Assembly (NCBI GenBank): GCA_945903645.1
Contig: CAMDOM010000018.1
Span: 1-50,705, forward strand
DNA: 50,705 bases
Direction of reading: 5' to 3'
Source: Chryseobacterium gleum
GTDB lineage: Bacteria > Bacteroidota > Bacteroidia > UBA10329
Positions 1 through 9,600 of this stretch are shown in pieces. How positions within the stretch are numbered: the first letter of the stretch is position 1; every line of letters begins with the position of its first letter. Below the pieces are notes generated by a model. That model was not told the DNA's origin. It did not search any database and saw only the letters and a program-made list of their open reading frames with translations. The position numbers and the translations under genes are program-made.

Positions 1-2
1 TG

Positions 3-725
3 GCCGCTGCCACGCCTGCCGATTGTTTTATTATGGCATTTGAAGCGTGCCGCATCGCGGTGCAACACATGACGCCTGTGTTTTTCCTTTCTGATGGCTA
101 CTTGGCTAACGGTTCCGAGCCATGGAAATTCCCAAAAGCCGAGGAATTACCAACGTTTAAAGGAGATTTTGCAACAGCTAACGACCTCGTTGATGGTATA
201 TTTCAACCATACAAACGCAATGCTGCTTTGGTTCGCAAATGGGCAGTTCCAGGCCTTGCGGGATTGGAGCATCGCGTGGGCGGCATCGAGAAGGAGGATG
301 GTACAGGCAACATCAGTTATGACCCAAAGAACCACGAACATATGGTGCACACCCGCGCCAAGAAAGTGGCCAACATTGCCGATAACATTCCTTTACAAGG
401 TATTGAACTTGGAGAGGCAACAGGCAAAGTGCTTGTGCTGGGTTGGGGCAGCACATTCGGAGCCATCAAGGCTGCGGTGAAAGAGCTCCGCGAAGAAGGC
501 CATGCCGTTTCCCACGCTCATGTGCGCTACCTCAATCCATTCCCAAAGAATTTGGAAGAAGTGATGAAAGGTTTTGAGAAAGTGCTTATTCCTGAAATGA
601 ACATGGGCCAATTGCGGATGCTCATCCGTGCCGAGTTCCTTGTTCCTGCTATAGGATTGAACAAGGTTCAGGGAATGCCATTCACCAAGGGAGAAGTGAA
701 GAGTAAGGTGTTGGAGTTGCTTTGA
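3..725 (+). CDS. korA: 2-oxoacid:ferredoxin oxidoreductase, alpha subunit (partial, C-terminal end)
   Basis: This is the C-terminal part of the alpha (pyruvate/2-oxoglutarate-type) subunit of a 2-oxoacid:ferredoxin/acceptor oxidoreductase, which oxidatively decarboxylates a 2-oxoacid to an acyl-CoA with thiamine diphosphate and Fe-S clusters. The reading frame is already open at base 3, before the first Met at 33, so the gene begins outside the window; full-length fused gamma-alpha subunits are usually near 600 residues. Visible family features are the ALVRKWAVPGLAG stretch, the GTGNISYDPKNHEHMV segment and a C-terminal domain with VLGWGSTFGAIKAAV. The stop lies 24 bases before the ATG of the beta subunit, so the two are co-transcribed. 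The exact substrate cannot be fixed from this fragment; 2-oxoglutarate is the usual one in aerobic Bacteroidota. Confidence 0.9.
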   Translation, partial: AAATPADCFIMAFEACRIAVQHMTPVFFLSDGYLANGSEPWKFPKAEELPTFKGDFATANDLVDGIFQPYKRNAALVRKWAVPGLAGLEHRVGGIEKEDGTGNISYDPKNHEHMVHTRAKKVANIADNIPLQGIELGEATGKVLVLGWGSTFGAIKAAVKELREEGHAVSHAHVRYLNPFPKNLEEVMKGFEKVLIPEMNMGQLRMLIRAEFLVPAIGLNKVQGMPFTKGEVKSKVLELL

Positions 726-749
726 TTAGTGGATAATAGACAAAAGATT

Positions 750-1775
750 ATGCAAGAAACACTCACACCACCAATGACTTCAAAGCAACTTGAGACAGAT
801 CAGGAGGTTAGATGGTGCCCAGGATGCGGAGATTACTCCATCCTAAAACAAGTGCAGAACGTGATCCCGGAACTGGGATTGAAGCGTGAGGAAATCGTTT
901 TTGTATCGGGTATCGGATGTTCAAGCCGGTTCCCTTATTACATGAACACCTACGGAATGCACAGCATCCATGGCCGCGCACCAAGTGTGGTGAGCGGATT
1001 GAAGGCGGTGCGTCCAGAGCTGAGCGTGTGGATTATAACTGGCGATGGCGACTCAATGTCCATTGGCGGCAATCACCTTATTCACATGCTGCGCAGGAAC
1101 TTCGATACGAACATTCTGCTGTTCAACAACCAGATTTATGGATTGACCAAGGGCCAGTATTCGCCCACTTCTGAAGAAGGCAAGCTGACCAAGAGCACAC
1201 CTATGGGATCGTTGGATCATCCATTCAATCCTGCTGCATTGGCGTTGGGTGCCGAAGCCACGTTCTTTGCACGCACTATGGACCGCGACCCTAAACATCT
1301 TCGCGATGTATTGAAAGTGGCAAATGATCACAAAGGCTCATCATTGGTGGAGATCTACCAGAACTGTAACGTGTTCAACGATGGTGCCTTCTTTGGAATG
1401 ACCGACAAGGATACCAAGTTGGAGCAAACGCTGTTTGTAGAACAGGGAAAACCTTTAATCTATGGCCCGCAGCGCGAATGGGGCATAGTGCTCGATGGGC
1501 TGACACCGCGCAAGGTGGCCACATCAGAAGTGAGTGCCAACGACCTTTGGATTCATGACGACCGTGATCGAACAAAAGCTACGATTCTGGCTCGTTTCTT
1601 TGGCGACCCAAATGTGGAAGGCAACTTCCCACGCCCATTCGGTGTGTTTTATCAATCGCAGCGTGCTACGCATGACGACCTAATTAACGCACAGGTGAGC
1701 CGTGCAAAAGAAACATTGGGCGCAGGCGATTTAGATAAGCTGCTGAGCGGACGGAATACGTGGACCATTGCTTAG
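750..1775 (+). CDS. korB: 2-oxoacid:ferredoxin oxidoreductase, beta subunit
   Basis: This is the thiamine-diphosphate-binding beta subunit partner of the preceding gene, cytosolic, 341 residues. It shows the CPGCGDYSIL motif at residues 23-32 (Cys for the Fe-S cluster), SGIGCSSR near 53-60, and the ThDP motif TGDGD at 97-101 followed by NNQIYGLTKGQ, which binds the cofactor. The ATG at 750 is preferred; an in-frame GTG at 729 would add seven residues with no family support. A strong terminator follows directly, so korAB is the end of its operon. It is a typical-length, intact family member. Confidence 0.92.
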   Translation: MQETLTPPMTSKQLETDQEVRWCPGCGDYSILKQVQNVIPELGLKREEIVFVSGIGCSSRFPYYMNTYGMHSIHGRAPSVVSGLKAVRPELSVWIITGDGDSMSIGGNHLIHMLRRNFDTNILLFNNQIYGLTKGQYSPTSEEGKLTKSTPMGSLDHPFNPAALALGAEATFFARTMDRDPKHLRDVLKVANDHKGSSLVEIYQNCNVFNDGAFFGMTDKDTKLEQTLFVEQGKPLIYGPQREWGIVLDGLTPRKVATSEVSANDLWIHDDRDRTKATILARFFGDPNVEGNFPRPFGVFYQSQRATHDDLINAQVSRAKETLGAGDLDKLLSGRNTWTIA

Positions 1776-1795
1776 AATTGAAATGACGAAATAAG

Positions 1796-1829
1796 AAAGG
1801 CCGATAGAAATTAACTATCGGCCTTTTTT
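1796..1829 (+). terminator. Rho-independent terminator after korB
   Basis: A 9-bp perfect stem GGCCGATAG / CTATCGGCC (1799-1807 and 1815-1823) closes a 7-base loop and is followed by six T. It lies between korB and the convergent ispG. Three A precede the stem, so it has some capacity to act in the opposite direction as well. Confidence 0.9.
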
Positions 1830-1846
1830 ATTTGTAGTTTTTTGTG

Positions 1847-3787
1847 TCAAGCGGTTATCGGCTCCACCCAATCTCCATACTCGCGGATTAGGTCAATAAG
1901 CTCATCTAAGGCATTTTCTGAGGAGATGCTTTTCTTAACCACTTCGCGGCCTTTGTAGAGAGTGATCTTGCCTTTGCCAACGCCAACATAGCCATAATCG
2001 GCATCCGCCATTTCACCTGGTCCGTTGACGATACAACCCATAATGCCGATCTTGATGCCTTTGAGATGCTGGGTTCGGCTGCGAATCATGGCGGTGGTCT
2101 CCTGTAGGTCAAATAGCGTGCGGCCGCAGCTTGGGCAACTGATGTACTCCGTCTTTGAAATGCGCATGCGGGCGGCTTGCAATATGCCGAAGGCGGTGCT
2201 GTTGAGCAATTTGTCGCTGCCACACTCCACCGCTGCGATGAATACGCCATCACCGAAACCATCAATGAGCAACGCGCCCATGTCCGTAGCGCTGAAGAGC
2301 TGTAACCGCTCTTCGCTGAGGCTTTCATAATATCTGCCAATGATGACGGGAACATCGCATTCATTTTCCATCAATCGGAAGAACAACCTGCGTTGTTCGG
2401 CCATGCCATGTGGATGCCAAGTGTCAATTAGGAGTACTGCTGTGGGGTCGGACTTCAGCTTGGCGATGAGCACATCGGTGAGGTCGGGTAGGGTGCAATA
2501 GACCAGATTGAAGTCGGGATGCAGGTCGCTTTCCTCCAGATATTCCTTGGGTTGAAGATGTGGGTATCTGCGGGGGCGATGGCCTTCGTTTCTCCAAGTC
2601 TTTAGATTATAGAATATGCCGAGAGTGCCGGGAATCTCGAAGTCTGCCACACGGTCTCCGAGATAAACGAAGTCGCAGGCCTGATCCGTAAGGTTCCATT
2701 TATCCAACGGAACGGAGTAATGATAGCCTAACGCAAAAAACGAAGCGGGCGAAATGTTTTCTCTAGCACTCAAATCGGCCATCACCCGCGGCACATTGCC
2801 ACCACCTATATTTACCACTTCGCGGGTCTTTCTGCGGATGTGTTCGAAGGGATTTATTGGGAGGTTAGCAATTGTAGGGATGGGCCATTTGCCTTTGCGG
2901 TCGGTGGAGTAGCGTTCCACCAAGGCCTTCGCCACGGGGATTTCAAATTCGGGGTCTTCCGTGAGAGAAACGCGGACGGTGTCACCTAACCCATCTTCTA
3001 GCAAAGTTCCAATTCCTACAGCAGATTTTATACGTCCGTCTTCGCCCTCACCAGCTTCCGTAACACCAAGGTGGAGTGGATAGTCCATATTCTCAGCAAT
3101 CATTTTAGACACGAGGAGGCGGTATGCTTCCACCATCACCTGCGTATTGCTCGATTTCATGGAAAGCACAATCTCGTGGAAATCCTCTTCGCGGCAGATG
3201 CGCAGGAATTCCATGGCCGATTCTACCATGCCGAGTGCGGTGTCGCCATAGCGGCTCATTATGCGGTCGGAGAGCGATCCATGGTTAGTGCCAATGCGCA
3301 TGGCAGTGCCGTGTTTCTTGCACAGATTGACCAATGGAAGAAATCTTGATTTGATGCGTTCCAACTCCATAGCGTAGGAGGCATCGGTGTAATCTATCTC
3401 TTCAAATTTCTTTTTGTCGGCATAGTTTCCAGGATTAACACGCACCTTCTCTACAATAGTAGCGGCCACCTCAGCAGCGTTTGGGGTGAAATGAATGTCG
3501 GCACAGATGGGAGTGTCATAGCCGCGCTTTCGCAGTTCGGCTTTGATATTGGCGAGGTTGTGGGCTTCGTTTATACTTGGAGCGGTGATGCGCACCAGTT
3601 CGCAGCCAGCCTCTATCATGCGGATGCTTTGCGCCACGGTGGCCTCGGTATCCATCGTGTCGGTGGTGGTCATACTCTGCACCCTGATTGGATTGCCACC
3701 ACCAATGCCAATACTCCCAACCTTCACTTCCCGCGTGCGGAAACGGCTGTATTCAACTAAGCTATTGCAATAAGCGGGATGCGGCAT
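1847..3787 (-). CDS. ispG: (E)-4-hydroxy-3-methylbut-2-enyl-diphosphate synthase, large form (IspG/GcpE)
   Basis: IspG is the 4Fe-4S enzyme that converts methylerythritol cyclodiphosphate to HMBPP, the penultimate step of the MEP isoprenoid pathway. At 646 residues it is the large form found in Bacteroidota, Chlamydiae and plants, which carries an extra middle domain between the TIM barrel and the Fe-S domain; the E. coli-type enzyme is about 370 residues. The N-terminal barrel has NPIRVQSMTTTDT. The cluster ligands are seen as CPSC (C551, C554) and GIMGC (C585), the latter followed by IVNGPGE. ATG at 3787 gives MPHPAYCNSL, close to flavobacterial homologues; an upstream in-frame start at 3817 is possible. 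dxr of the same pathway lies at 31255. Confidence 0.93.
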   Translation of the reverse strand: MPHPAYCNSLVEYSRFRTREVKVGSIGIGGGNPIRVQSMTTTDTMDTEATVAQSIRMIEAGCELVRITAPSINEAHNLANIKAELRKRGYDTPICADIHFTPNAAEVAATIVEKVRVNPGNYADKKKFEEIDYTDASYAMELERIKSRFLPLVNLCKKHGTAMRIGTNHGSLSDRIMSRYGDTALGMVESAMEFLRICREEDFHEIVLSMKSSNTQVMVEAYRLLVSKMIAENMDYPLHLGVTEAGEGEDGRIKSAVGIGTLLEDGLGDTVRVSLTEDPEFEIPVAKALVERYSTDRKGKWPIPTIANLPINPFEHIRRKTREVVNIGGGNVPRVMADLSARENISPASFFALGYHYSVPLDKWNLTDQACDFVYLGDRVADFEIPGTLGIFYNLKTWRNEGHRPRRYPHLQPKEYLEESDLHPDFNLVYCTLPDLTDVLIAKLKSDPTAVLLIDTWHPHGMAEQRRLFFRLMENECDVPVIIGRYYESLSEERLQLFSATDMGALLIDGFGDGVFIAAVECGSDKLLNSTAFGILQAARMRISKTEYISCPSCGRTLFDLQETTAMIRSRTQHLKGIKIGIMGCIVNGPGEMADADYGYVGVGKGKITLYKGREVVKKSISSENALDELIDLIREYGDWVEPITA

Positions 3788-3849
3788 GTGAAGGTAATTT
3801 GCCGCGAATTTAGCCAACGACCGCTATCATTCTTGCAGAAAATCCAACA

Positions 3850-4566
3850 CTAGCGCTGCACTAACAACCTTGCACTATATGTGCTACCCAATATTGTTGT
3901 AGTGTGAACTGTATAAAAACCAATTGGAAGGGTTTCTGTATTCACAATAACCGAAGCGTCTTTTGCCTCCAACACAATTCTTCCCATTACATCCGTGATT
4001 CGAACTGTGTGTAAAACTTCGTTTGCAGGCAAACGAAGTTCAAACAAATTGTTACTTGGATTTGGGAATAATCGGAGCATTTCTCTCTTTACGTCATCCG
4101 AAGGATTGATGCCCAAAGGCTCGGCCAAATAAAAATGTGCCGTGCCTTTGTTTATAACCTCTTGCGGAGGAAATACAGGTCCTGAGCTAATCCGTGGCCA
4201 AACCACTACCACATTGTCGCCAATAGAAAGATTGTTTCCATCCGAAGTAAACAGGTGGGTTACAGCAACCACCGTTTGACTTTGAGCTTGAACAAAAGCA
4301 TTATCCCAAGTCGTGGAGTCAGCTTGAATCGAATCTGCCGTGCCTTGAGCCTGTATCCAAGTATCTACTGCTCCTTGGAAACCAAGATTACTAACGTTAC
4401 TGAACACCATAGAAAAAGTCACAGTCGACCCATCATAGATAGTATCTGGTATGCCAATTATGGAATCTACATTTAGAAAGTAGGTCTGCTGAGCCTTAAT
4501 TTGGTTCACACCAAAAAGCGATAAAAGAGCAATTCCTAACGTACGGAGGAGGAAGTTATGGTTCAT
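3850..4566 (-). CDS. T9SS type A sorting-domain protein, secreted, function unknown
   Basis: A secreted protein of 238 residues with an N-terminal signal peptide (hydrophobic run ending near QIKAQ) and a C-terminal type IX secretion sorting domain of about 80 residues: the LRLFPNPSNNLFELRL start, a RITDVMGRIV strand and a final ARLLVQR. Such domains direct passage through the T9SS and attachment to, or release from, the cell surface. The central part is a beta-rich segment of roughly 100 residues with no recognised fold. The ATG at 4566 is chosen over an upstream in-frame TTG at 4584, because a promoter -7 element overlaps the TTG. Confidence 0.8.
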   Translation of the reverse strand: MNHNFLLRTLGIALLSLFGVNQIKAQQTYFLNVDSIIGIPDTIYDGSTVTFSMVFSNVSNLGFQGAVDTWIQAQGTADSIQADSTTWDNAFVQAQSQTVVAVTHLFTSDGNNLSIGDNVVVVWPRISSGPVFPPQEVINKGTAHFYLAEPLGINPSDDVKREMLRLFPNPSNNLFELRLPANEVLHTVRITDVMGRIVLEAKDASVIVNTETLPIGFYTVHTTTILGSTYSARLLVQR

Positions 4567-4581
4567 GGTCGTTCTTTTGGT

Positions 4582-4589
4582 CAAAGGTA
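4582..4589 (-). promoter_or_regulatory. -7 element upstream of the T9SS protein gene
   Basis: On the minus strand this reads TACCTTTG, a full match to the Bacteroidota -7 consensus TAnnTTTG, 15 bases upstream of the ATG at 4566. No TTG -33 element is visible at the usual distance, so the call rests on the -7 box and its position. Confidence 0.45.
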
Positions 4590-4652
4590 TTGTAGTGTTG
4601 TTCTGGTAGTTTTTGGAATTTTCACTAATCTTACGTTTCCAAATGCGATAGT

Positions 4653-6110
4653 ATGGAGATTTTAGAACAAATGATTGCCCGATTGGAGAAAGAAGAAATT
4701 CGCTTTTTCAAGGTGTATGCAACACGAATGGATGTGAAAGAGCCGCGCAAGGACATTGAACTTTTGGATATCATACGTAAAGAACGTGAAGCATTTGATG
4801 AAGCTTCAGCAATTGCAAATCTTTATTCTGACGGAAATAGAAATGCCTATTACCGATTGAAAAATCGCCTAAAAACAGAGCTTGGAAAAAGCCTCATGCT
4901 CCAGCATATGGACCATGAAGACACATCTCACGTGGTGCACTTGTTGCATCTTGCTAGGCATTATCAGGCAAGAAATGCATATTCGTTAACCGAACATTTT
5001 TTATCCAAAGCAGAGCGCAAGGCCGATGCGTTGGAGAGTTACGAGTTGCTCGATTTGATTTACACCGAGTTTATTCGTTTGTCGCAAGAAATCGTAACTA
5101 TCAACCCGGAAACTTACATCCTCAAGCGGAAAGATAATGAAAATCAGTTGGCAACACTAAGGCAAATTGATGATATTCTGGCCTCTGTGAAGTATCGACT
5201 TAAGGTGACTCAGAATTTTTCGCCCGTTGATAATCCTGTAGTGGAAGTGCTTCGCGAAACTTTGGAACGACTTGCGGTGGACGATCGTGTGAGACGTGGA
5301 GCCCAGTTGCGATTCAAGGTGTATCAGGCGGTTAGTCAGATTTTGTTACAGCAGCACGATTATCCCAACTTAGAGGATTATCTGCTTCAAACGTTTGCCC
5401 AGTTTGATGGAGAGAAGCTTTTCAACAAGGCCAACCATCAAACCAAATTGCAGATGTTGACTTACATCGTCAATTCACTGTTCAAGAATGGGAAAATTGA
5501 TTTGTCGCTGGAGTGGGCAGAGCGACTGCGCGTGGCCATGGAAGAGTTTGATGGTTTGCACTACGACCGCTTTCTATTTTTCTACTACAACTCATTGGTT
5601 ATCAATTATACCAAGACGGATATGAACCGCGCTATTGCGCTGTTGCTTGAGTTGGAAGAGCATCCCAAACTGAAGGACACACCATACTATCTCATTTTCG
5701 TACACCTAAACTTAGCCATTTTCTATTTCGAAAAGGGAGATTATCGCCAAGCGGTGCGCAGGTTAAATCAATTGTATCATCACGAGCGATTTGCACTAAC
5801 TGCCGTTGCCCTGCGATTTAGAATTGGTGTGTTTGAATTGATGGTCCGCATAGAAATGGGCGATGGCGATTTCCTAGAACAGCGATTAAAACAAGTGCGT
5901 CAAGAATTTGTAGAGCAGCTGCTCCTTTCTGAGAATAAACGCGAGGCGGTGTTTATTCCACTAATCGAAGATTTGTTCTTAAAAGCCCTATCGCCACGCG
6001 ATTTGAGCATGAGAAAGCGATTGGAAGAATTTAAAAACCAAGCTACCGTGGAAGAACAAGATTCCGAATTGGTTAATTACAACCGCTGGCTCGAAAAGAA
6101 ATTGGGGTGA
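4653..6110 (+). CDS. conserved helical (TPR-like) protein of unknown function
   Basis: A 485-residue soluble protein without signal peptide or membrane segment. It is almost entirely amphipathic helix, with paired helices such as LALRFRIGVFELMVRIEMGD and YLIFVHLNLAIFYFEKGDYR, typical of tetratricopeptide-like scaffolds. No catalytic motif is visible. I do not recognise a named family; it resembles long alpha-solenoid proteins common in Bacteroidota. It is followed directly by the small GreA-like gene, with which it probably forms an operon. A weak promoter-like pair (TTG at 4613-4615, TACGTTTC at 4632-4639) lies upstream. Confidence 0.75.
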   Translation: MEILEQMIARLEKEEIRFFKVYATRMDVKEPRKDIELLDIIRKEREAFDEASAIANLYSDGNRNAYYRLKNRLKTELGKSLMLQHMDHEDTSHVVHLLHLARHYQARNAYSLTEHFLSKAERKADALESYELLDLIYTEFIRLSQEIVTINPETYILKRKDNENQLATLRQIDDILASVKYRLKVTQNFSPVDNPVVEVLRETLERLAVDDRVRRGAQLRFKVYQAVSQILLQQHDYPNLEDYLLQTFAQFDGEKLFNKANHQTKLQMLTYIVNSLFKNGKIDLSLEWAERLRVAMEEFDGLHYDRFLFFYYNSLVINYTKTDMNRAIALLLELEEHPKLKDTPYYLIFVHLNLAIFYFEKGDYRQAVRRLNQLYHHERFALTAVALRFRIGVFELMVRIEMGDGDFLEQRLKQVRQEFVEQLLLSENKREAVFIPLIEDLFLKALSPRDLSMRKRLEEFKNQATVEEQDSELVNYNRWLEKKLG

Positions 6111-6136
6111 TTGAGACACAAAACATATCGAGCAAC

Positions 6137-6580
6137 ATGAAGGGTGCATTATTAAATCATTGCCTCCAATTGGCTAGGGAAAAGGTTCATGCGCTGCAAG
6201 CAGAACTCAGCTCTACCCACGAATCGGCTACTTCAGAAGGTAAAAGTACCGCGGGCGATAAGCACGAAACAGGCCGTGCCATGATGCATTTGGAACAGGA
6301 AAAATTGCACAAACAACTTGCCGAAGCACAAATTTTAGTGGCAGAATTGGAGCGAATAGATTCAACCTTAAAGCACACAAAAGCTGGGTTGGGTTCCCTA
6401 ATTGCTACCAACAAAGGATTGTTTTTTATTGCTGCTGGTTTGGGCAAAGTTCAATTTGACGGAACATCCTATTTTGTGGTTTCGGCCATGGCTCCTATTG
6501 CAGCGCAGTTTATTGGCAAATGCTCTGGTGAAAAAGTGAAGATGAATGAGGTGGTGTATGAGATTTTGGGAGTGGAGTGA
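6137..6580 (+). CDS. small GreA/GreB-like protein (coiled coil plus FKBP-like domain)
   Basis: A 147-residue cytosolic protein with two parts: an N-terminal helical hairpin (residues about 1-75) containing the conserved loop SAGDKHETGRAM-like motif (here STAGDKHETGRAMM), and a C-terminal beta domain ending in APIAAQFIGKCSGEKVKMN. That arrangement matches GreA/GreB transcript cleavage factors, whose C-terminal domain ends in a similar P-x-G-x-x-L-x-G-x-x-x-G-D segment. The acidic tip of true GreA is replaced by the GDKHETGR loop, so RNA polymerase binding is an inference. Homologues are often mislabelled 3-oxoacyl-ACP synthase. ATG at 6137 is preferred; an in-frame GTG at 6107 overlaps the upstream stop. 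Confidence 0.7.
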   Translation: MKGALLNHCLQLAREKVHALQAELSSTHESATSEGKSTAGDKHETGRAMMHLEQEKLHKQLAEAQILVAELERIDSTLKHTKAGLGSLIATNKGLFFIAAGLGKVQFDGTSYFVVSAMAPIAAQFIGKCSGEKVKMNEVVYEILGVE

Positions 6581-6648
6581 AAGGGATGCTTTTTCTTACA
6601 TCCTAAATTGGGATTCAATTTCTTAAGAGGAATAACATTTAGGTTTTA

Positions 6649-9600
6649 TTAAAAAAACGCCCTCACTTGCACATTCCCGGTATGAATTGCGGCATTTTCC
6701 CCACTTTTTCGTCCGTTGTATTGCAGATTTAGTTGCATGTTTTTGCCCAATTTGGTTTGGAATAGTACTGCCCAAGTATAGTTTGCTCCGTTTTTCAGGC
6801 CATCGAGCATTTCAAATTCCACGGTGTTGCCAACTGTGCCATCGTAGGTAATGCTTATAAAGTTGAAGCTCGCATTGATGCTTCCGCGCTGAAGAATGTT
6901 GTATTTAGCTTCAACACCTGCATTGCGCACAAAGGCGCGTTGACCAATATTTTCTGCAAGTTGATTGTCTTTTTCGGTGTAGCGAAACGAGCCACGAACT
7001 CGAAACTTTGTGCCTGGCTGAAATATCAATTGTGGTTCCAAGAAGTAGTAGTGTATTTCGAAGTTATTGAAATTGATAAAATCGGAAATGCTGCTTTTAA
7101 TTCCGGGTTCATATTCCATATTGAAGGTGAAACTCTTGGTAACATTCCACCGCAGTTTGAGGGTGTGCGACACGCGCGTTCGAGATTCAAATCCATTGGC
7201 TAGTAGTGTTTTGGTTCGAGTGTCTTGATAGGTGTAATCGCCACCAATTTTCGAACTGCTGCGGTTAAAGAAAAACGTATTTCGGAAACTGGAAGTAAGC
7301 GTAACCAAAGAAGTATCGGCTATGGAACTGAAGAACGGGTCGAAGGCCAACAACAAATCCGTGCGCTGGATTTTCCGGTCAATGCTATACACGAACTGAT
7401 TGCTAAGCCGCGATAGGAATTTTAGAGCGCCTTTTTTGTTAGCCCAAAGCACACGTGGATTGATGTTAATTGCTTCCGAAAACTGCGTGGTGTAAACCTT
7501 TATGAATTCGTTGGTAGGTATATACACCCTAATATATTTGGCGGTGTCTTGAAAAATAGCAGGCACATATTCCACCACTTCTTTTATCCCATTGGCATTT
7601 TGGTCTATCCAACTCCAAGCGCCTTGGCCGGGCGTCACCTCAACAAAAACATAATCTTTTTTGCTTTCGAGGCCCGAACCCACTTCGTAAAACGTGCTCG
7701 AAGTGATGGTGCCTTTCAGCACTGAAAGCGAATATTCAATACGGTTGATGAGGGTGTTGTCGGGTTTTTGAGCTGTCAGCAGCGTATCTTTTATATCCAA
7801 TCTGCGGTAGGTGATGGTGACTTTGAGAATGCTGTTTGGGTTTTTGCCCATCATGCCGCTGATGCCAAAACTTTCGCCCACACTACTATAGGCCAATTCG
7901 CCCAGTTTGGGTAGGCGGTCGTCTCTGCGTTGGTAGAAAACCGAATAAGTGTTTTTCCATCCGTCAGGACTGCGCACATAAACCTTAGCATCGTTCCACG
8001 CATAGCTTGTGGCGCCCAATGAATCTTTGCCACTGGCAAAAAACCGGTTGTTCTCGAATATGTTTTGTCCGCCTACCACAAGCCATTTGAACTTTTGCTC
8101 TAAGTCGAGGGTGAACCGACCAAACTGGTTGTCCAATACTTCGCCATCAGAATTGATAAGGCTGCCATTGAGCCTGAATAAAAATCCTTTGCGTACAATG
8201 CTGGCATCCACCGCATGTTGATAGGCGTTGAAAACCGTTTGATTTACAAACGAGCGAAAGGTGTAATTCAGTTCGCCCCAATCTTTGCGCACCACACCCA
8301 AGCGGGCTGAGGAGATGTATTGATTCACTGGTTTTACAGCAGCATTCAGATTCCAATCGCGTTCAAATTCCACCGTTCTATAGCGTTCTATAGGGCGAAA
8401 ATTGCTATCCAAATGCTCGAAATCTACACCTGAGTTCAGCGCCCATTTGGCCGAATCGCCTCCGCCACCAAGCGGTATACGTTGGTCGTAACGCAGCTTC
8501 ACGCCATACCCTAAATCGTCATCACTATCCGCGCTCGAATAACGGTTTAGGTCGGTATTCGAGAGTGCACCCTCCACCATCACCTTGCCGTTTTTGCCGA
8601 TTTCGTATTCGGCACCCAGAGTGAAAAGCTGATTTTGCTTGGGCGTAATTATTTTCTGAACGGGCATAAATCGTCCTTGCCGCACGCCCGTTATAGAATC
8701 GGGAGCAATCCACTGAAACACGCGGCCGTTGGCGGTGCTTTGCGCTTGGATATAATCGGCATTGCCAAGGCCAACATCCGAAAAACCTACCTGATACACA
8801 GCCGAATCGGGGTCGTAGCTCTGCACAAAAATCTCTGGGTAAAAAACTGGCACGCCATTCACCGAAACGATAGTGTCCGTTTTGCGATAGCGCACCTCAT
8901 CGGCAGAATAACCCACAGAATCGGCACCGGGCAATATGGCCAAATCGAGATTGTCGCCAATGGAATCGAGCAAACGGAATTGGTCGTCCGTAATGTTGAG
9001 GTTCGAAAGTTGGTCTGTCCCATCTTGCTCGGAATACAGATTGAACCGCACTTTCACTTTACTTTTCTCGAAGTTGATGCCTGCATGGAAAAGCGAACGC
9101 GAGTAGTTGCGCTCGGAGTATTGAAACTCCACCACAATTCGCGAATCTTTGTTAATCATTTTCTTGGTAGTGAAAATGAGCTCGGCCGAGTTGTAGTTGA
9201 TGATGTAATCGTTTTCTTGCCCACGTACCAACAATTTCCCATCAATAAATACTCGCTCTGTTCCTGCAATAATGATGATAAATGGCTCTTGTTCGGCCCC
9301 GCGCAAAATGTAGGGCCCTTGGTTGCCTTCGATGCCTTGCACCACTTGGCGGCTAAATTTTCCTTTAGACAATGCCCCACTTCCATCCACTTCCAATATG
9401 CCCGGGTGGAGTTCGGTAATTTTCGATTTTTTGATGGCGAATGTGTGTTTTAAGCGCAAACCTTGGGCGCGTTTCAAGAAATTCATGAAATAACTTTTGG
9501 GCCTATCAATGCGAAAATCGCCAGCCGTTAGTTCGGTTTTATCCGTAAAAAGTTGAATGTATATCTGATCGAAATCCTGCAATTGCTGGGTGTTTCCCTC

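Noticed and set aside
4613-4639. Promoter for the helical protein (TTG, 16 bases, TACGTTTC)
   Set aside because: Last base of the -7 box and the spacing both depart from consensus, so it is mentioned only in the gene entry.
6107-6580. 3-oxoacyl-ACP synthase label for the GreA-like gene
   Set aside because: The protein is about 150 residues with no thiolase fold or catalytic Cys-His pair; the label is a common database error for this family.
8635-9453. 272-codon open frame opposite the large outer-membrane protein
   Set aside because: The minus-strand frame gives a coherent signal peptide and beta-barrel protein over the full length; the plus-strand product has no recognisable features.
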